Below, piece by piece: positions 1-8,141 of a DNA stretch of 64,000 bases. The notes beneath the pieces were generated by a model. That model was not told where the DNA came from. It searched no databases and worked only from the letters and a program-made list of their open reading frames with translations. The position numbers and the translations under genes are program-made. The stretch lies in NCBI RefSeq assembly GCF_002086735.1, contig NZ_MVIJ01000029.1, positions 1-64,000 of the forward strand, given 5' to 3'. The DNA comes from Mycobacterium scrofulaceum (lineage in GTDB: Bacteria > Actinomycetota > Actinomycetes > Mycobacteriales > Mycobacteriaceae). Every line of letters begins with the position of its first letter. The stretch's first letter is position 1.

Positions 1-1
1 G

Positions 2-88
2 GGCGGCGGCCTCATCTTCACGTTCTTCACCGCGCTGCTCGGGTCGCTGATCCTGCTCTGGATCGTCGGCATGGTGCGTCGCACCTGA
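2..88 (+). CDS. C-terminal end of a small membrane protein (Rv1861-like, GlsB/YeaQ type)
   Basis: Only the last 28 codons are in the window; the reading frame runs from base 2 to a TGA at 86-88. The peptide is a glycine-started hydrophobic helix (TFFTALLGSLILLWIVGM) ending in two arginines and a threonine, as in the last transmembrane segment of GlsB/YeaQ/YmgE (transglycosylase-associated) proteins, which are about 80-100 residues with three helices. Its position directly before an adhA-type gene matches Rv1861-Rv1862 order in M. tuberculosis. The role of this family is not settled; it is often linked to stress. The family call rests on a short tail plus synteny. Confidence 0.55.
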   Translation, partial: GGGLIFTFFTALLGSLILLWIVGMVRRT

Positions 89-134
89 CGGTTTAACACG
101 TTGCGGCCGTGGTGGTTGGCGGCATGATGGACAG

Positions 135-1163
135 ATGGTTCCACCGCTGACCACCACGACCATGAGGGCATGGCGGGTACGTCGGCCCGGCCCGATGGAC
201 ACCGATCCGCTCGAGCAAGTCACCACGGAAGTGCCGCGCCCGGGGCCGGCGGAGTTGCTGGTCGCCGTGCGGGCCTGCGGGGTGTGCCGCACCGACCTGC
301 ACGTCACCGAGGGCGACCTGCCCGTGCACCGCGACCACGTGACGCCCGGCCACGAGGTGGTGGGCGAGGTGGTCGAGGTCGGCTCCGAGGCGGGGGACGG
401 CTTCCGCGTCGGGGATCGGGTCGGGATCGCCTGGCTGCGTCACACGTGCGGCGTGTGCAAATACTGTCGCCGCGGCGACGAGAACCTGTGCCCGCAGTCC
501 CGCTACACCGGTTGGGACGCCGACGGGGGTTACGCCGAATTCGCCACCGTTCCGGCCGCTTTCGCGCATCCCCTCCCCGCGGGTTACAGCGATAGCGAGC
601 TGGCGCCGTTGCTGTGCGCCGGCATCATCGGCTATCGCTCCCTGCTACGCGCCGACCTGCCGCCCGGCGGCCGGCTCGGGCTGTACGGTTTCGGGGGCAG
701 CGCCCACATCACCGCGCAGGTCGCGCTGGCGCAAGGCGCCGAGGTGCACGTAATGACCCGGGGAGCCGAGGCCCGCGAGCTGGCCATGCAGCTCGGTGCG
801 GCGTCGGCGCAGGGCGCCGCCGATCCGCCACCGGTACCACTTGATGCGGCGATCCTCTTCGCGCCGGTCGGTGACCTGGTGCTGCCCGCGCTCGAAGCGT
901 TGGATCGCGGCGGCACACTGGCGATCGCCGGCATCCACCTGTCCGATGTCCCGCCGCTGAACTACCAGCGTCACCTGTTCCAGGAGCGCCAGCTCCGGTC
1001 GGTCACGTCCAACACCCGGGCCGACGCGCGCGCGTTCCTCGACTTCGCCGGCCAACACCACATCGAGGTGACCACGCCGGAATATCCGCTGGGCCAAGCG
1101 GATCGCGCGCTGTCCGATCTCAGCGCCGGCCGCATTGCCGGGGCGGCGGTACTGCTGGTGTGA
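135..1163 (+). CDS. adhA: Zinc-dependent alcohol dehydrogenase (AdhA / Rv1862-like)
   Basis: Medium-chain zinc alcohol dehydrogenase, 342 aa. The catalytic zinc site is seen as CGVCRTD (about residue 49) and GHEVVGEV; the four-cysteine structural zinc lobe as CGVCKYCRRGDENLC (about 99-113). The nucleotide-binding region reads LYGFGGSAHITAQ, a slightly unusual version of the GxGGxG turn. The family oxidises alcohols or reduces aldehydes with NAD(P); the substrate cannot be read from the sequence. The first ATG (135) is used; a second ATG at 162 (MRAWRV) aligns better with the usual family N-terminus and is a real alternative. The next gene converges on it with only 6 bases between stops. Confidence 0.88.
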   Translation: MVPPLTTTTMRAWRVRRPGPMDTDPLEQVTTEVPRPGPAELLVAVRACGVCRTDLHVTEGDLPVHRDHVTPGHEVVGEVVEVGSEAGDGFRVGDRVGIAWLRHTCGVCKYCRRGDENLCPQSRYTGWDADGGYAEFATVPAAFAHPLPAGYSDSELAPLLCAGIIGYRSLLRADLPPGGRLGLYGFGGSAHITAQVALAQGAEVHVMTRGAEARELAMQLGAASAQGAADPPPVPLDAAILFAPVGDLVLPALEALDRGGTLAIAGIHLSDVPPLNYQRHLFQERQLRSVTSNTRADARAFLDFAGQHHIEVTTPEYPLGQADRALSDLSAGRIAGAAVLLV

Positions 1164-1169
1164 CCGGCC

Positions 1170-1934
1170 TCAGGCCGTCAGGTGCCAGACCAGCGCGGCG
1201 GCCAGCGCGCCGAGCCCGTTCAACGACCAGTGCAGTGCGATCGGCGCGATCAGGCTGCCGCTGCGCCGGCGCAGCCAACTGAAGACGAAGCCGGCGGCGC
1301 CGGTGGCCAGCACCGCTGCCGTCACGCCCGCCAGCATCCCGATAACGCCGCCGCCGAAGATCCGGGTCAAGCCGACGTTGCCGCTGGTGAGCCCGAGCGA
1401 AGTCGCGACGTGCCAGAGGCCGAACAGCAGCGATCCCGCCAGCGCCACCCCCCGAAAGCCCCACGCCCGATGCAGTGCACCGTGCAGGACGCCCCGAAAC
1501 GCCAGCTCCTCCGGGATCACGGTCTGCAGCGGGATGATGACCATCGAGGCGATCAGCGCGCCCGAGACGGTGGCGTAGCGGTGGTTCAGGAACATCGGCC
1601 GGGTCGTCGGCAGCAGCACCCCGACGGCGATCACCGACGCCACCAGCAGCACCGCGGCCAACGCATAGCCCAGCCCCGACTTCCAGTGTTCGCGTCCCAG
1701 ACCCAAGTCGGCCCAGTCCAAGCCATTGGCTCGCATCAGGAACACCAGGCCGACCGCGGCGGCGGGGACGACACCGATGCTGGCCCACGGTGTGGTGAAG
1801 TGCGCGATCAAGTTGGTCGTCACCAGCACCGCCACCACGACGGCGATGTCGAGATGAATCCGGACCCGGTGCAGCGCCGAGAGCTGGGAGATCACCGGAT
1901 GGTGAATGTCGGCTGTCCCGGCGGCGTCAGGCAT
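1170..1934 (-). CDS. CPBP-family intramembrane metalloprotease (Rv1863c-like)
   Basis: Integral membrane protein of 254 aa with about eight hydrophobic segments. The CPBP/Abi signature is intact: EELAFRGVLHG (the EExxxR motif) followed by FGLWHVAT (FxxxH) and a third histidine in HWSLNGLGA. These residues form the metal-binding active site of the Rce1/CPBP protease group. The substrates of mycobacterial members are unknown; elsewhere the family includes CAAX proteases and bacteriocin-immunity proteins. It starts at an ATG at 1934 and converges with the dehydrogenase gene. Its location matches Rv1863c. Confidence 0.85.
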   Translation of the reverse strand: MPDAAGTADIHHPVISQLSALHRVRIHLDIAVVVAVLVTTNLIAHFTTPWASIGVVPAAAVGLVFLMRANGLDWADLGLGREHWKSGLGYALAAVLLVASVIAVGVLLPTTRPMFLNHRYATVSGALIASMVIIPLQTVIPEELAFRGVLHGALHRAWGFRGVALAGSLLFGLWHVATSLGLTSGNVGLTRIFGGGVIGMLAGVTAAVLATGAAGFVFSWLRRRSGSLIAPIALHWSLNGLGALAAALVWHLTA

Positions 1935-2134
1935 CCGACCAGTTTACCCGCGACCGGCGGCACACTCCGTCCCTCGGCGGGGCCGCCCTCATATCGTCGC
2001 GGGCGCCCGCGGCGGCCAACGGAATGTGCAGCTAGGTCGTTTAGAGCCGCCAAATGCGGGGACCTCCCCCGCCGACTGGCTTGCCCGCTGTCGCGCAAGC
2101 CGCTGCCGGCCGAGCAACTGGGGGAACTGAGGAA

Positions 2135-3633
2135 TTGGATTTTGCTGCGCTGCCGCCTGAGATCAACTCGGGCCGGATGTACGCCGGCCCGGGGCCGGCC
2201 TCGCTGCTGTCGGCCGCGCAAGGCTGGAACGCTCTGTCCGCCGAACTGTACGCCGCCGCGCACTCCTTCCAATCGGTGATCGCCGAGCTGTCGGGCGCGT
2301 GGCAGGGCCCCTCGTCGGCCACGATGGTCGCGGCCGCCGCCCCCTACGCGGCCTGGCTGCACGCCGTCGCCGCGCAGGCACACCAGACGGCCGCCCAGGC
2401 GGCCGCCGCGGTGGCGGCCTACGATGCCGCGTTTGCGGCGACGGTGCCACCGCCGGTGATCGCGGCCAACCGCGCACAGCTGGCGGCGCTGGTCGCGAGC
2501 AACCTGCTGGGGCAGAACACCCCGGCCATCATGGCCAACCAGGCCCGCTACGCCGAGATGTGGGCCCAGGACGCCGCCACCATGTACGCGTACGCGGCCA
2601 ACTCGGCGACCGCGGCCACGCTGAAGCCCGTCACCGCACCGACGCAGGACACCAACCCCGGTGGGCAGGCCGGTCAGGCGGCCGCGGTCGCCCAGGCGGC
2701 CCGCACACCGGCCGGCACCTCGGTACAGGAACTGTCTCAACTGACCTCCTCGTTGCCCCGCACGCTGCAGAGCCTTGCGTCGGGAGGCCCGTCCGGGTTG
2801 GTCACGGCGGCGGCGTCCGGTGGGGGCAGCTCCGGCTCGTCGATCGGCAGCGTCGCATCAAGCGTTGGGGACTACCTGACCTTCCTGAGCGGCGTGACGT
2901 TCATCATCAGCGGGGTCCTGTTCATCATCGGCCCGGTCATCCAGATCGCTGCGGAGGCGAAGCCGTCTGGGAGCGGAGGCGGGTCCGGCAGCGGCAGTGG
3001 GGGCGGCGGCAGCGGCGGGGGATCATCGACATCCGCCGCGTCGCCGGGGCCGACGATGGTGAGCGCTCCCTCCGGAGGGGGCGCACCGGTTGCGGCGAGC
3101 ATCGGCCGCGCGACGCCGATCGGCCGATTGTCGACGCCCCCGACCTGGGCGGCGGCGGCGCGCGAGGCGAGGTTGACGGAGCGATGCGCGACGTTGCGCC
3201 CATTGGCTTCCCGGACGCCGGTGAACCGGGCCTCGGAATGGGACCCGGCGTCGTCGGGCCGGCCGGTCTCACGGCCGCGGCGGCGGGCGGTGGCGGCGCG
3301 GCCGGCAGCGGGTGGGCCTCCCAGCGAGCGGGCGCCGCACAGCGCGACGGCAAGCCCCCTCAGCAACCGGCGGCGGCCGTGGCCCGATACGGCAACCGTC
3401 CGACGGTGCTACCGCCGGCGGCGACCGCGGCAAGCACGAATGACGGCACCTACGGGCGCGCCACGCCATCTGCCCAGGCCGCGGCGGGCGGTCCCGTCCC
3501 GCCGACCGCGAATCTGCGCGAAGAGCTCGACTCCTTGCGCAAGCAGATCGCCGACATGGCGATGGAACGCGACGTGCTCATGCGCTCGGCGGCAATGTGG
3601 GCCCAACAGGCGATGGAGCGTCCCGAGAGCTAG
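2135..3633 (+). pseudogene. PPE-family protein with PPE-SVP domain, disrupted by a frameshift near 3180
   Basis: The first reading frame starts at TTG 2135 (GGGGA ends 9 bases upstream) and encodes a classical PPE domain: DFAALPPEIN at the start, the SGAWQG turn, and about 175 residues of alanine-rich helices. A Gly/Ser-rich linker with a hydrophobic stretch (about codons 250-275) follows, then a PPE-SVP-like segment GRLSTPPTW. After TWAAAAREARLT (about 3178) this frame degenerates, while the -1 frame continues sensibly (AMRDVAPIGFPDAG...) to TAG at 3631. One missing base near 3178-3183 explains this. The last 40 residues form a charged helix (LREELDSLRKQIADMAMERD). Repaired length would be about 499 aa. 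No PE partner gene is adjacent. Sequencing error is possible. Confidence 0.8.
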
Positions 3634-6002
3634 GCGGACTCCCAGGTCCAGTTCGCGATCCGCGGGTCGTCCTCGCCGTGCTCGCGGGTGTAGACGCGGG
3701 CGGCGAGCCGGGCGTCGACCATGCGCTGGCGCAACTCCGCGGCTCGGCTGGCCAGCCCGTCGACTCGGTCGATCACGTCGATCACCAGGTGGAAGCGGTC
3801 GAGATCGTTCAGCATCACCATGTCGAACGGCGTCGTGGTGGTGCCGCGCTCCTTGAACCCGCGCACATGGATCTGATCGTGGTTGGTGCGGCGGTAGGTG
3901 AGCCGGTGGATCAGCCACGGGTAGCCGTGGTAGGCGAAGATGACCGGCCTGTCGCGGGTGAACAGCGCGTCGAACTCCTTGTCCGGCAGGCCGTGCGGGT
4001 GCTCCGAATCCGGCTGCAGGCGCATCAGGTCGACGACGTTGACCACCCGGACCGCCAGCTCGGGCAGTTCGCGACGCAGGATGTCGGCCGCGGCCAGGGT
4101 TTCCAGCGTCGGGATGTCGCCGGCGCAGGCCAGCACCACGTCCGGTTCGCCGGTGGCCGTGCTCGCCCAGGGCCAGATGCCCACGCCGCGCGCGCAGTGC
4201 GCGATGGCCTGGTCCATGTCCAGGTAGGCCAGCGCCGGCTGCTTGCCGGCGACGATCACGTTGATGTAGTCGCGGCTGCGCAGGCAATGGTCGGCCACCG
4301 ACAGCAGCGTGTTGCCGTCCGGCGGCAGGTACACCCGGGTCAGTTCGGCCCGCTTGTTGGCGACCAGGTCGATGAAGCCGGGGTCCTGGTGCGACGCGCC
4401 GTTGTGGTCCTGGCGCCACACATGCGAGGACAGCAGGTAGTTCAGCGACGCGATGGGCCGCCGCCACGGCAGCTCCAGGCTGGTGGCCAGCCATTTGGCG
4501 TGCTGGTTGAGCATCGAATCGACGATGTGCACGAACGCCTCGTAGCAGTTGAACAGGCCGTGCCGGCCGGTCAGCAGGTAGCCCTCCAGCCAGCCCTGGC
4601 ACAGGTGCTCGGAGAGCACCTCCATCACCCGGCCGTCGGGGGCCAGGTTCTCATCGTCGGGCCCGCGCTCGGAGAGCCAGACCTTGGCCGTCGACCCGTA
4701 GACGGCGTCCAACCGGTTGGAGGCGGTCTCGTCGGGGCCCATCAGCCGGAACCGGTCGGAGTTCCGGGCGATCACGTCCCGCAGGAAGGTGCCCAGCACG
4801 CGCGTCGCCTCGTGCGTAGCGGTGGCGGGTCGCTCCACCGTGACGGCGTAGTCGCGGAAGTCAGGCAGGTCGAGGTCGTGCAGCAGCAGTCCGCCGTTGG
4901 CGTGCGGATTGGCGCTCATCCGGCGGTCACCGGTGGGGGCCAGCGCCCGCAGCTCGGCGCGCAGCCTCCCGTCGGCGTCGAAGAGCTCCTCGGGCCGGTA
5001 GCTGCGCAACCACTCCTCGAGCTGCGCCCGGTGTTGGGGATTGTCGTGCGTCTCGGCGAGCGGCACCTGATGCGCGCGCCAGGTGCCCTCGACCTTCTTG
5101 CCGTCCACCACCTTGGGGCCGGTCCAGCCCTTGGGCGTGCGCAGCACGATCATCGGCCAGACGGGCCGCTCGGTCTGGTTGCCGCCACGCGCGGCGCTCT
5201 GGATGGCCGCGATGTCGTCGAAGGCGTCGTCGAGCGCGGCCGCCAGCTGCCGGTGCACGTCGGCCGGGTCGTCCCCGGCGACCGTGATGGGCCGGTAGCC
5301 GTAGCCGCGCAGCAGCGCCTCGAGCTCGGAGTGCGGGATGCGCGCCAGCACTGTGGGGTTGGCGATCTTGTAGCCGTTGAGCTGCAGGATGGGCAGCACC
5401 GCGCCGTCGGTGACGGGGTTGAGGAACTTGTTGGAGTGCCAGCTGGCCGCCAGCGGCCCGGTCTCGGCCTCGCCGTCGCCGATCACGCAGGCCACCACCA
5501 GGTGGGGGTTGTCGAAGGCCGCACCGTAGGCGTGTACCAGCGCGTAGCCGAGCTCCCCGCCCTCGTGGATCGAGCCCGGCGTCTGGGCGGCGACATGGCT
5601 GGGGATGCCGCCGGGAAAAGAGAACTGGCGGAACAACTTTCGCAGCCCTTCGGCGTCCTCTTCGATGCCGGTGTACACCTCGCTGTAGGTGCCCTCGAGG
5701 TAGGCGTTGGCGACCAGGGCCGGGCCGCCGTGGCCGGGGCCGGTGACGTAGATGAGGCTGGCGTCGCGTTCGCGGATGATCCGGTTCAGGTGGACATAGA
5801 TGAGGTTGAGCGCCGGGGTGGTGCCCCAGTGACCCAGCAGCCGCGGCTTGACGTGCTCGGGCGCCAGCGGTTCGGCCAGCAGCGGGTTGTCCAGCAGGTA
5901 GATCTGCCCGACGGACAGGTAGTTGGCGGCGCGCCAGTATGCGTTGATCAGGTCGAGTTCGTGGTCGGCGAGGGGAGCGGTTGGCTGAGTTTGTGAGCTC
6001 AC
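3630..6002 (-). CDS. xfp: Xylulose-5-phosphate/fructose-6-phosphate phosphoketolase
   Basis: Thiamine-diphosphate enzyme of 790 aa, the usual size for XFP. It splits xylulose-5-P (and often fructose-6-P) with phosphate to acetyl-P plus glyceraldehyde-3-P or erythrose-4-P. Visible family motifs are GPGHGGPALVANAYLEG, SHVAAQTPGSIHEGGELGYA and the cofactor motif GDGEAETGPLAASWHSNKF. The start is a GTG at 6002 (MSSQTQPTAPLADHELDL). Its stop codon lies in CTAG and overlaps the stop of the converging PPE gene. No acetate kinase or phosphotransacetylase is adjacent, so the acetyl-P must be used by genes elsewhere. It follows the SDR gene on the same strand, separated by the repeat at 6050-6154. Confidence 0.96.
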   Translation of the reverse strand: MSSQTQPTAPLADHELDLINAYWRAANYLSVGQIYLLDNPLLAEPLAPEHVKPRLLGHWGTTPALNLIYVHLNRIIRERDASLIYVTGPGHGGPALVANAYLEGTYSEVYTGIEEDAEGLRKLFRQFSFPGGIPSHVAAQTPGSIHEGGELGYALVHAYGAAFDNPHLVVACVIGDGEAETGPLAASWHSNKFLNPVTDGAVLPILQLNGYKIANPTVLARIPHSELEALLRGYGYRPITVAGDDPADVHRQLAAALDDAFDDIAAIQSAARGGNQTERPVWPMIVLRTPKGWTGPKVVDGKKVEGTWRAHQVPLAETHDNPQHRAQLEEWLRSYRPEELFDADGRLRAELRALAPTGDRRMSANPHANGGLLLHDLDLPDFRDYAVTVERPATATHEATRVLGTFLRDVIARNSDRFRLMGPDETASNRLDAVYGSTAKVWLSERGPDDENLAPDGRVMEVLSEHLCQGWLEGYLLTGRHGLFNCYEAFVHIVDSMLNQHAKWLATSLELPWRRPIASLNYLLSSHVWRQDHNGASHQDPGFIDLVANKRAELTRVYLPPDGNTLLSVADHCLRSRDYINVIVAGKQPALAYLDMDQAIAHCARGVGIWPWASTATGEPDVVLACAGDIPTLETLAAADILRRELPELAVRVVNVVDLMRLQPDSEHPHGLPDKEFDALFTRDRPVIFAYHGYPWLIHRLTYRRTNHDQIHVRGFKERGTTTTPFDMVMLNDLDRFHLVIDVIDRVDGLASRAAELRQRMVDARLAARVYTREHGEDDPRIANWTWESA

Positions 6003-6049
6003 CCGAACGATTGTCCGCGCCCGCGGTAAACGGCGCCCGACGCGGTGCT

Positions 6050-6154
6050 ACTCCTGATGGCGGCGACCCGCTTCGCCCGGCTCCGCCGCCCTCGCGATCG
6101 CCACACTCCTGATGGCGGCGACCCGCTTCGCCCGGCTCCGCCGCCCTCGCGATC
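6050..6154. repeat. Two direct copies of a 50-bp GC-rich intergenic repeat, 55-bp period
   Basis: The 50-base unit beginning ACTCCTGATGGCGGCGACCC occurs identically at 6050-6099 and 6105-6154, separated by 5 bases. Each unit contains an inverted repeat, GGCGGCG...CGCCGCC, with an 18-base loop, so each copy can fold into a hairpin on either strand. It fills nearly all of the space between the SDR stop (6160) and the phosphoketolase start (6002). It could attenuate transcription between the two genes or be a dispersed mycobacterial REP/MIRU-like element. I did not notice another copy in this window. Confidence 0.85.
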
Positions 6155-6159
6155 CCCGA

Positions 6160-7008
6160 CTACTCCTCGCCGCGGGCGCGCGCCTCGTAGGCCCTGCGTT
6201 TCTCGGCATCGACGTCGTCGGTGAAGACGTGCTCGCCGCCCAGCGCGCGGTTCAGCCCTTCGGACAGCGCGCGCGGCATGAACTTCTGCGACGCGATGAT
6301 CGCGCCGGCTGTCTTCGTGACCCGCACCCGCGGCCGGGGGTGGGCCACCAGTTTGACGATCGCCTCGGCGATGTCGCCGGGTTCGGCGTTTTTGATGCCC
6401 TTGGCCCCGGAGGTGCCGGCGGTCAGTTCGGTGTTCACGAATGTCGGCATGACGACCGAGAATTTCACGCCCGCGCGGCGGTATTCGATCCTGGCGGTGT
6501 CGGTGAATCCGATCACCGCGTGCTTGCTGGCGCAGTAGGTCGCCGCCCCGGGGATGTACGTCTCGCCGGCGAGCGAGGCGACATTGATGACGTGTCCGCG
6601 CCCCCGCGGGACCATGCGCTGGGCCGCGAGCTTGCTGCCGAGGATCACGCCGTAGACGTTGATGTCGAGGACGCGCCGGGTGACGGCGTCGGGCTCGTCG
6701 ACGATGCGGCCGAGCGGCATGATGCCGGCGTTGTTGACCAGCACGTCGATCGGGCCGAGCTGGCGCTCGACCTCGTCCAGGAAGTCGGAGAACGAATGCG
6801 GGTCGGTGACGTCTAGCTTGCCGTACACGTCCAGGCCGAGCGCGGCACCGGATTCCTTCACCCGCACCTCGTCGACGTCACCGATCGCCACCTTGGCGCC
6901 CAGATTATGCAACGCGGTCGCCGTGGCCAGCCCGATTCCGCGAGCGCCGCCGGTGATCACGATGACCTTGCCGCGGACCTTCAGCCCGACCGATGCGGTG
7001 TCTGCCAT
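6160..7008 (-). CDS. SDR-family NAD(P)-dependent oxidoreductase (Rv1865c-like)
   Basis: Classical short-chain dehydrogenase, 282 aa. It has the cofactor motif TGGARGIG (about residues 20-27), the NNAG motif, a catalytic Ser (NVASLAGE) and YCASK. Aspartate after the second strand (IGDVDE) suggests preference for NAD(H). The C-terminal extension of about 45 residues (SQKFMPRALSEGLNRALGG...) is typical of mycobacterial lipid-linked SDRs. The substrate is unknown. The start at 7008 is supported by a strong GGAGGGA about 6 bases upstream. A perfect 14-bp dyad lies 17 bases before the start, in the gap to the divergent acetyltransferase gene. Confidence 0.92.
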   Translation of the reverse strand: MADTASVGLKVRGKVIVITGGARGIGLATATALHNLGAKVAIGDVDEVRVKESGAALGLDVYGKLDVTDPHSFSDFLDEVERQLGPIDVLVNNAGIMPLGRIVDEPDAVTRRVLDINVYGVILGSKLAAQRMVPRGRGHVINVASLAGETYIPGAATYCASKHAVIGFTDTARIEYRRAGVKFSVVMPTFVNTELTAGTSGAKGIKNAEPGDIAEAIVKLVAHPRPRVRVTKTAGAIIASQKFMPRALSEGLNRALGGEHVFTDDVDAEKRRAYEARARGEE

Positions 7009-7025
7009 CTCGTCCCTCCGAATTC

Positions 7026-7039
7026 TTGACGGGCGTCAA
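7026..7039. promoter_or_regulatory. Perfect palindrome TTGACG-GG-CGTCAA, candidate operator
   Basis: TTGACGGGCGTCAA has two perfect 6-bp arms around GG. It lies in the roughly 100-bp gap between the divergent SDR (start 7008) and GNAT (start 7111) genes, where a repressor dimer could control both. No regulator gene is adjacent, and I do not recognise the motif as a named mycobacterial operator. TTGACG also resembles a -35 element. Confidence 0.45.
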
Positions 7040-7110
7040 ATCAAGGCGATCTGGTAAGCACAGCACTCGGCGTGAGGGCGCGCAACAGCCGGGCCGGAGA
7101 TACTGCAACG

Positions 7111-7620
7111 GTGACCGAGGTGCGGGCGGCGGTCCCGGCGGACGCCTACCAAGTGGCCTGCCTGCACGCGCGGGCCTGGCGGTCGGCGTATCGGGGGCTC
7201 ATCGCCGGGGACTACCTGGACAGTCTGACCCCCGAGGGGCTGGTGCACCGCTACACCTTCGGGCGGATGGGGTTGCGGATCCCGTCCACGGTGGTCGCGG
7301 TCGACGGGTCGGGGATTCGTGGCTTCGCCACCACGGGCCTGTGTCGCGAGGCTGACTCACCGAACTGCGGTGAGCTCATGGCGCTTTACGTCGACCCGGC
7401 GTGCGTGGGCGCCGGCGTGGGGACCCTGCTCATGACCACCGTTCGCGAGCGGCTGCGGGCGCTCGGTGTGGCGCAAGCCGTGCTGTGGGTGCTCGACGGG
7501 AACGTCGGCGCCCGGCGCTTCTACGAGCGCTCGGGCTGGCGGCCCGACGGGGCTTGCCGCACAGGCGCTTTCGGGGCTGACAGGCGGCGCTTGGTGCGTT
7601 ATCGAATAGCCCCGGTGTAG
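7111..7620 (+). CDS. GNAT-family N-acetyltransferase
   Basis: GCN5-related acetyltransferase of about 169 aa. The acetyl-CoA site (motif A) is seen as ELMALYVDPACVGAGVGTLL and motif B as NVGARRFYERSGW. The target may be a small molecule or a protein N-terminus; it cannot be told from sequence. The open frame reaches back to a GTG at 7072, but the GTG at 7111 has GGAGA ending 10 bases upstream and gives a conventional N-terminus (TEVRAAVPADAYQVA), so I prefer it. It is transcribed away from the SDR gene and may share the palindromic control site between them. Confidence 0.87.
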   Translation: MTEVRAAVPADAYQVACLHARAWRSAYRGLIAGDYLDSLTPEGLVHRYTFGRMGLRIPSTVVAVDGSGIRGFATTGLCREADSPNCGELMALYVDPACVGAGVGTLLMTTVRERLRALGVAQAVLWVLDGNVGARRFYERSGWRPDGACRTGAFGADRRRLVRYRIAPV

Positions 7621-7628
7621 CCGCACGA

Positions 7629-8126
7629 TCACCAACCGGTCGAACCGGGACCGCCTTTGAACGGGCCGGTCACCCAGCTGGTGATCCAGCCGCCGTAGAA
7701 GCCGCCGGATTGGGACACCACGACCTCTCCGTCGACAGTGCAGCGGTCGACGTTGGCGGCCATGACCGCGACCGCCCCGGCGATGGATTCGAAACCGGGA
7801 GTCGGGTGCAGATAGCTCCAAGCGGATTTCCGGGCCACGACGCCACCGCCGAGCAGGTCGTAATACGTTGCCCGCCCTTTCCATTCACACCAAGAGCTCC
7901 CGGGCGCCTCGCGCAGGGACCCTTCGGCGAATGCCTCGCGCGGGAGGTAATAGGCCGGCGGGTGGCTGGTCTCGAGCACCCGCCAGGACCGGTCGGTGGA
8001 TGCGACGACTTCGCCACCCAACTCGACGGTGATTTCACCGGCGAACGGCTCGACGCGGGGCGGCCGGGGGTAATCCCACACCGACTCCCGCCGGGGTCCG
8101 GCGCCTCCCGACCCGGATCGGCTCAT
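7629..8126 (-). CDS. DUF427 domain-containing protein
   Basis: 165-aa soluble protein. It has the DUF427 pattern: VELGGEVVASTDRSWRVLET, then PPAYYLPREAF, the CEWKGRATYYDLL segment, and AWSYLHPTPGFESIAG near the end. The family is a small beta-barrel fold of unknown biochemical role, common in actinobacteria. No signal peptide or membrane segment is seen. It converges on the acetyltransferase gene with 8 bases between stops, and begins 15 bases downstream of the phosphoesterase gene on the same strand, so the two may be co-transcribed. Confidence 0.85.
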   Translation of the reverse strand: MSRSGSGGAGPRRESVWDYPRPPRVEPFAGEITVELGGEVVASTDRSWRVLETSHPPAYYLPREAFAEGSLREAPGSSWCEWKGRATYYDLLGGGVVARKSAWSYLHPTPGFESIAGAVAVMAANVDRCTVDGEVVVSQSGGFYGGWITSWVTGPFKGGPGSTGW

Positions 8127-8141
8127 GGGCGTCGCATCAGG

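Noticed and set aside
3137..3183. Programmed -1 ribosomal frameshift in the PPE gene
   Set aside because: The only homopolymer (CCCCC at 3137-3141) lies before codons that still read well in the first frame, and no slippery heptamer is present; a deletion or read error is simpler.
2299..3633. Long open frame of 444 codons read as one protein
   Set aside because: Its first 290 codons overlap the clear PPE domain in another frame and look like random Arg/Gly-rich shadow translation; only its last part is real, as the continuation of the PPE gene after a frameshift.
3597..5996. 799-codon rightward open frame opposite the phosphoketolase gene
   Set aside because: It is a GC-rich shadow of xfp: Val/Gly/Arg-rich, no motifs, while the opposite strand has all phosphoketolase motifs.
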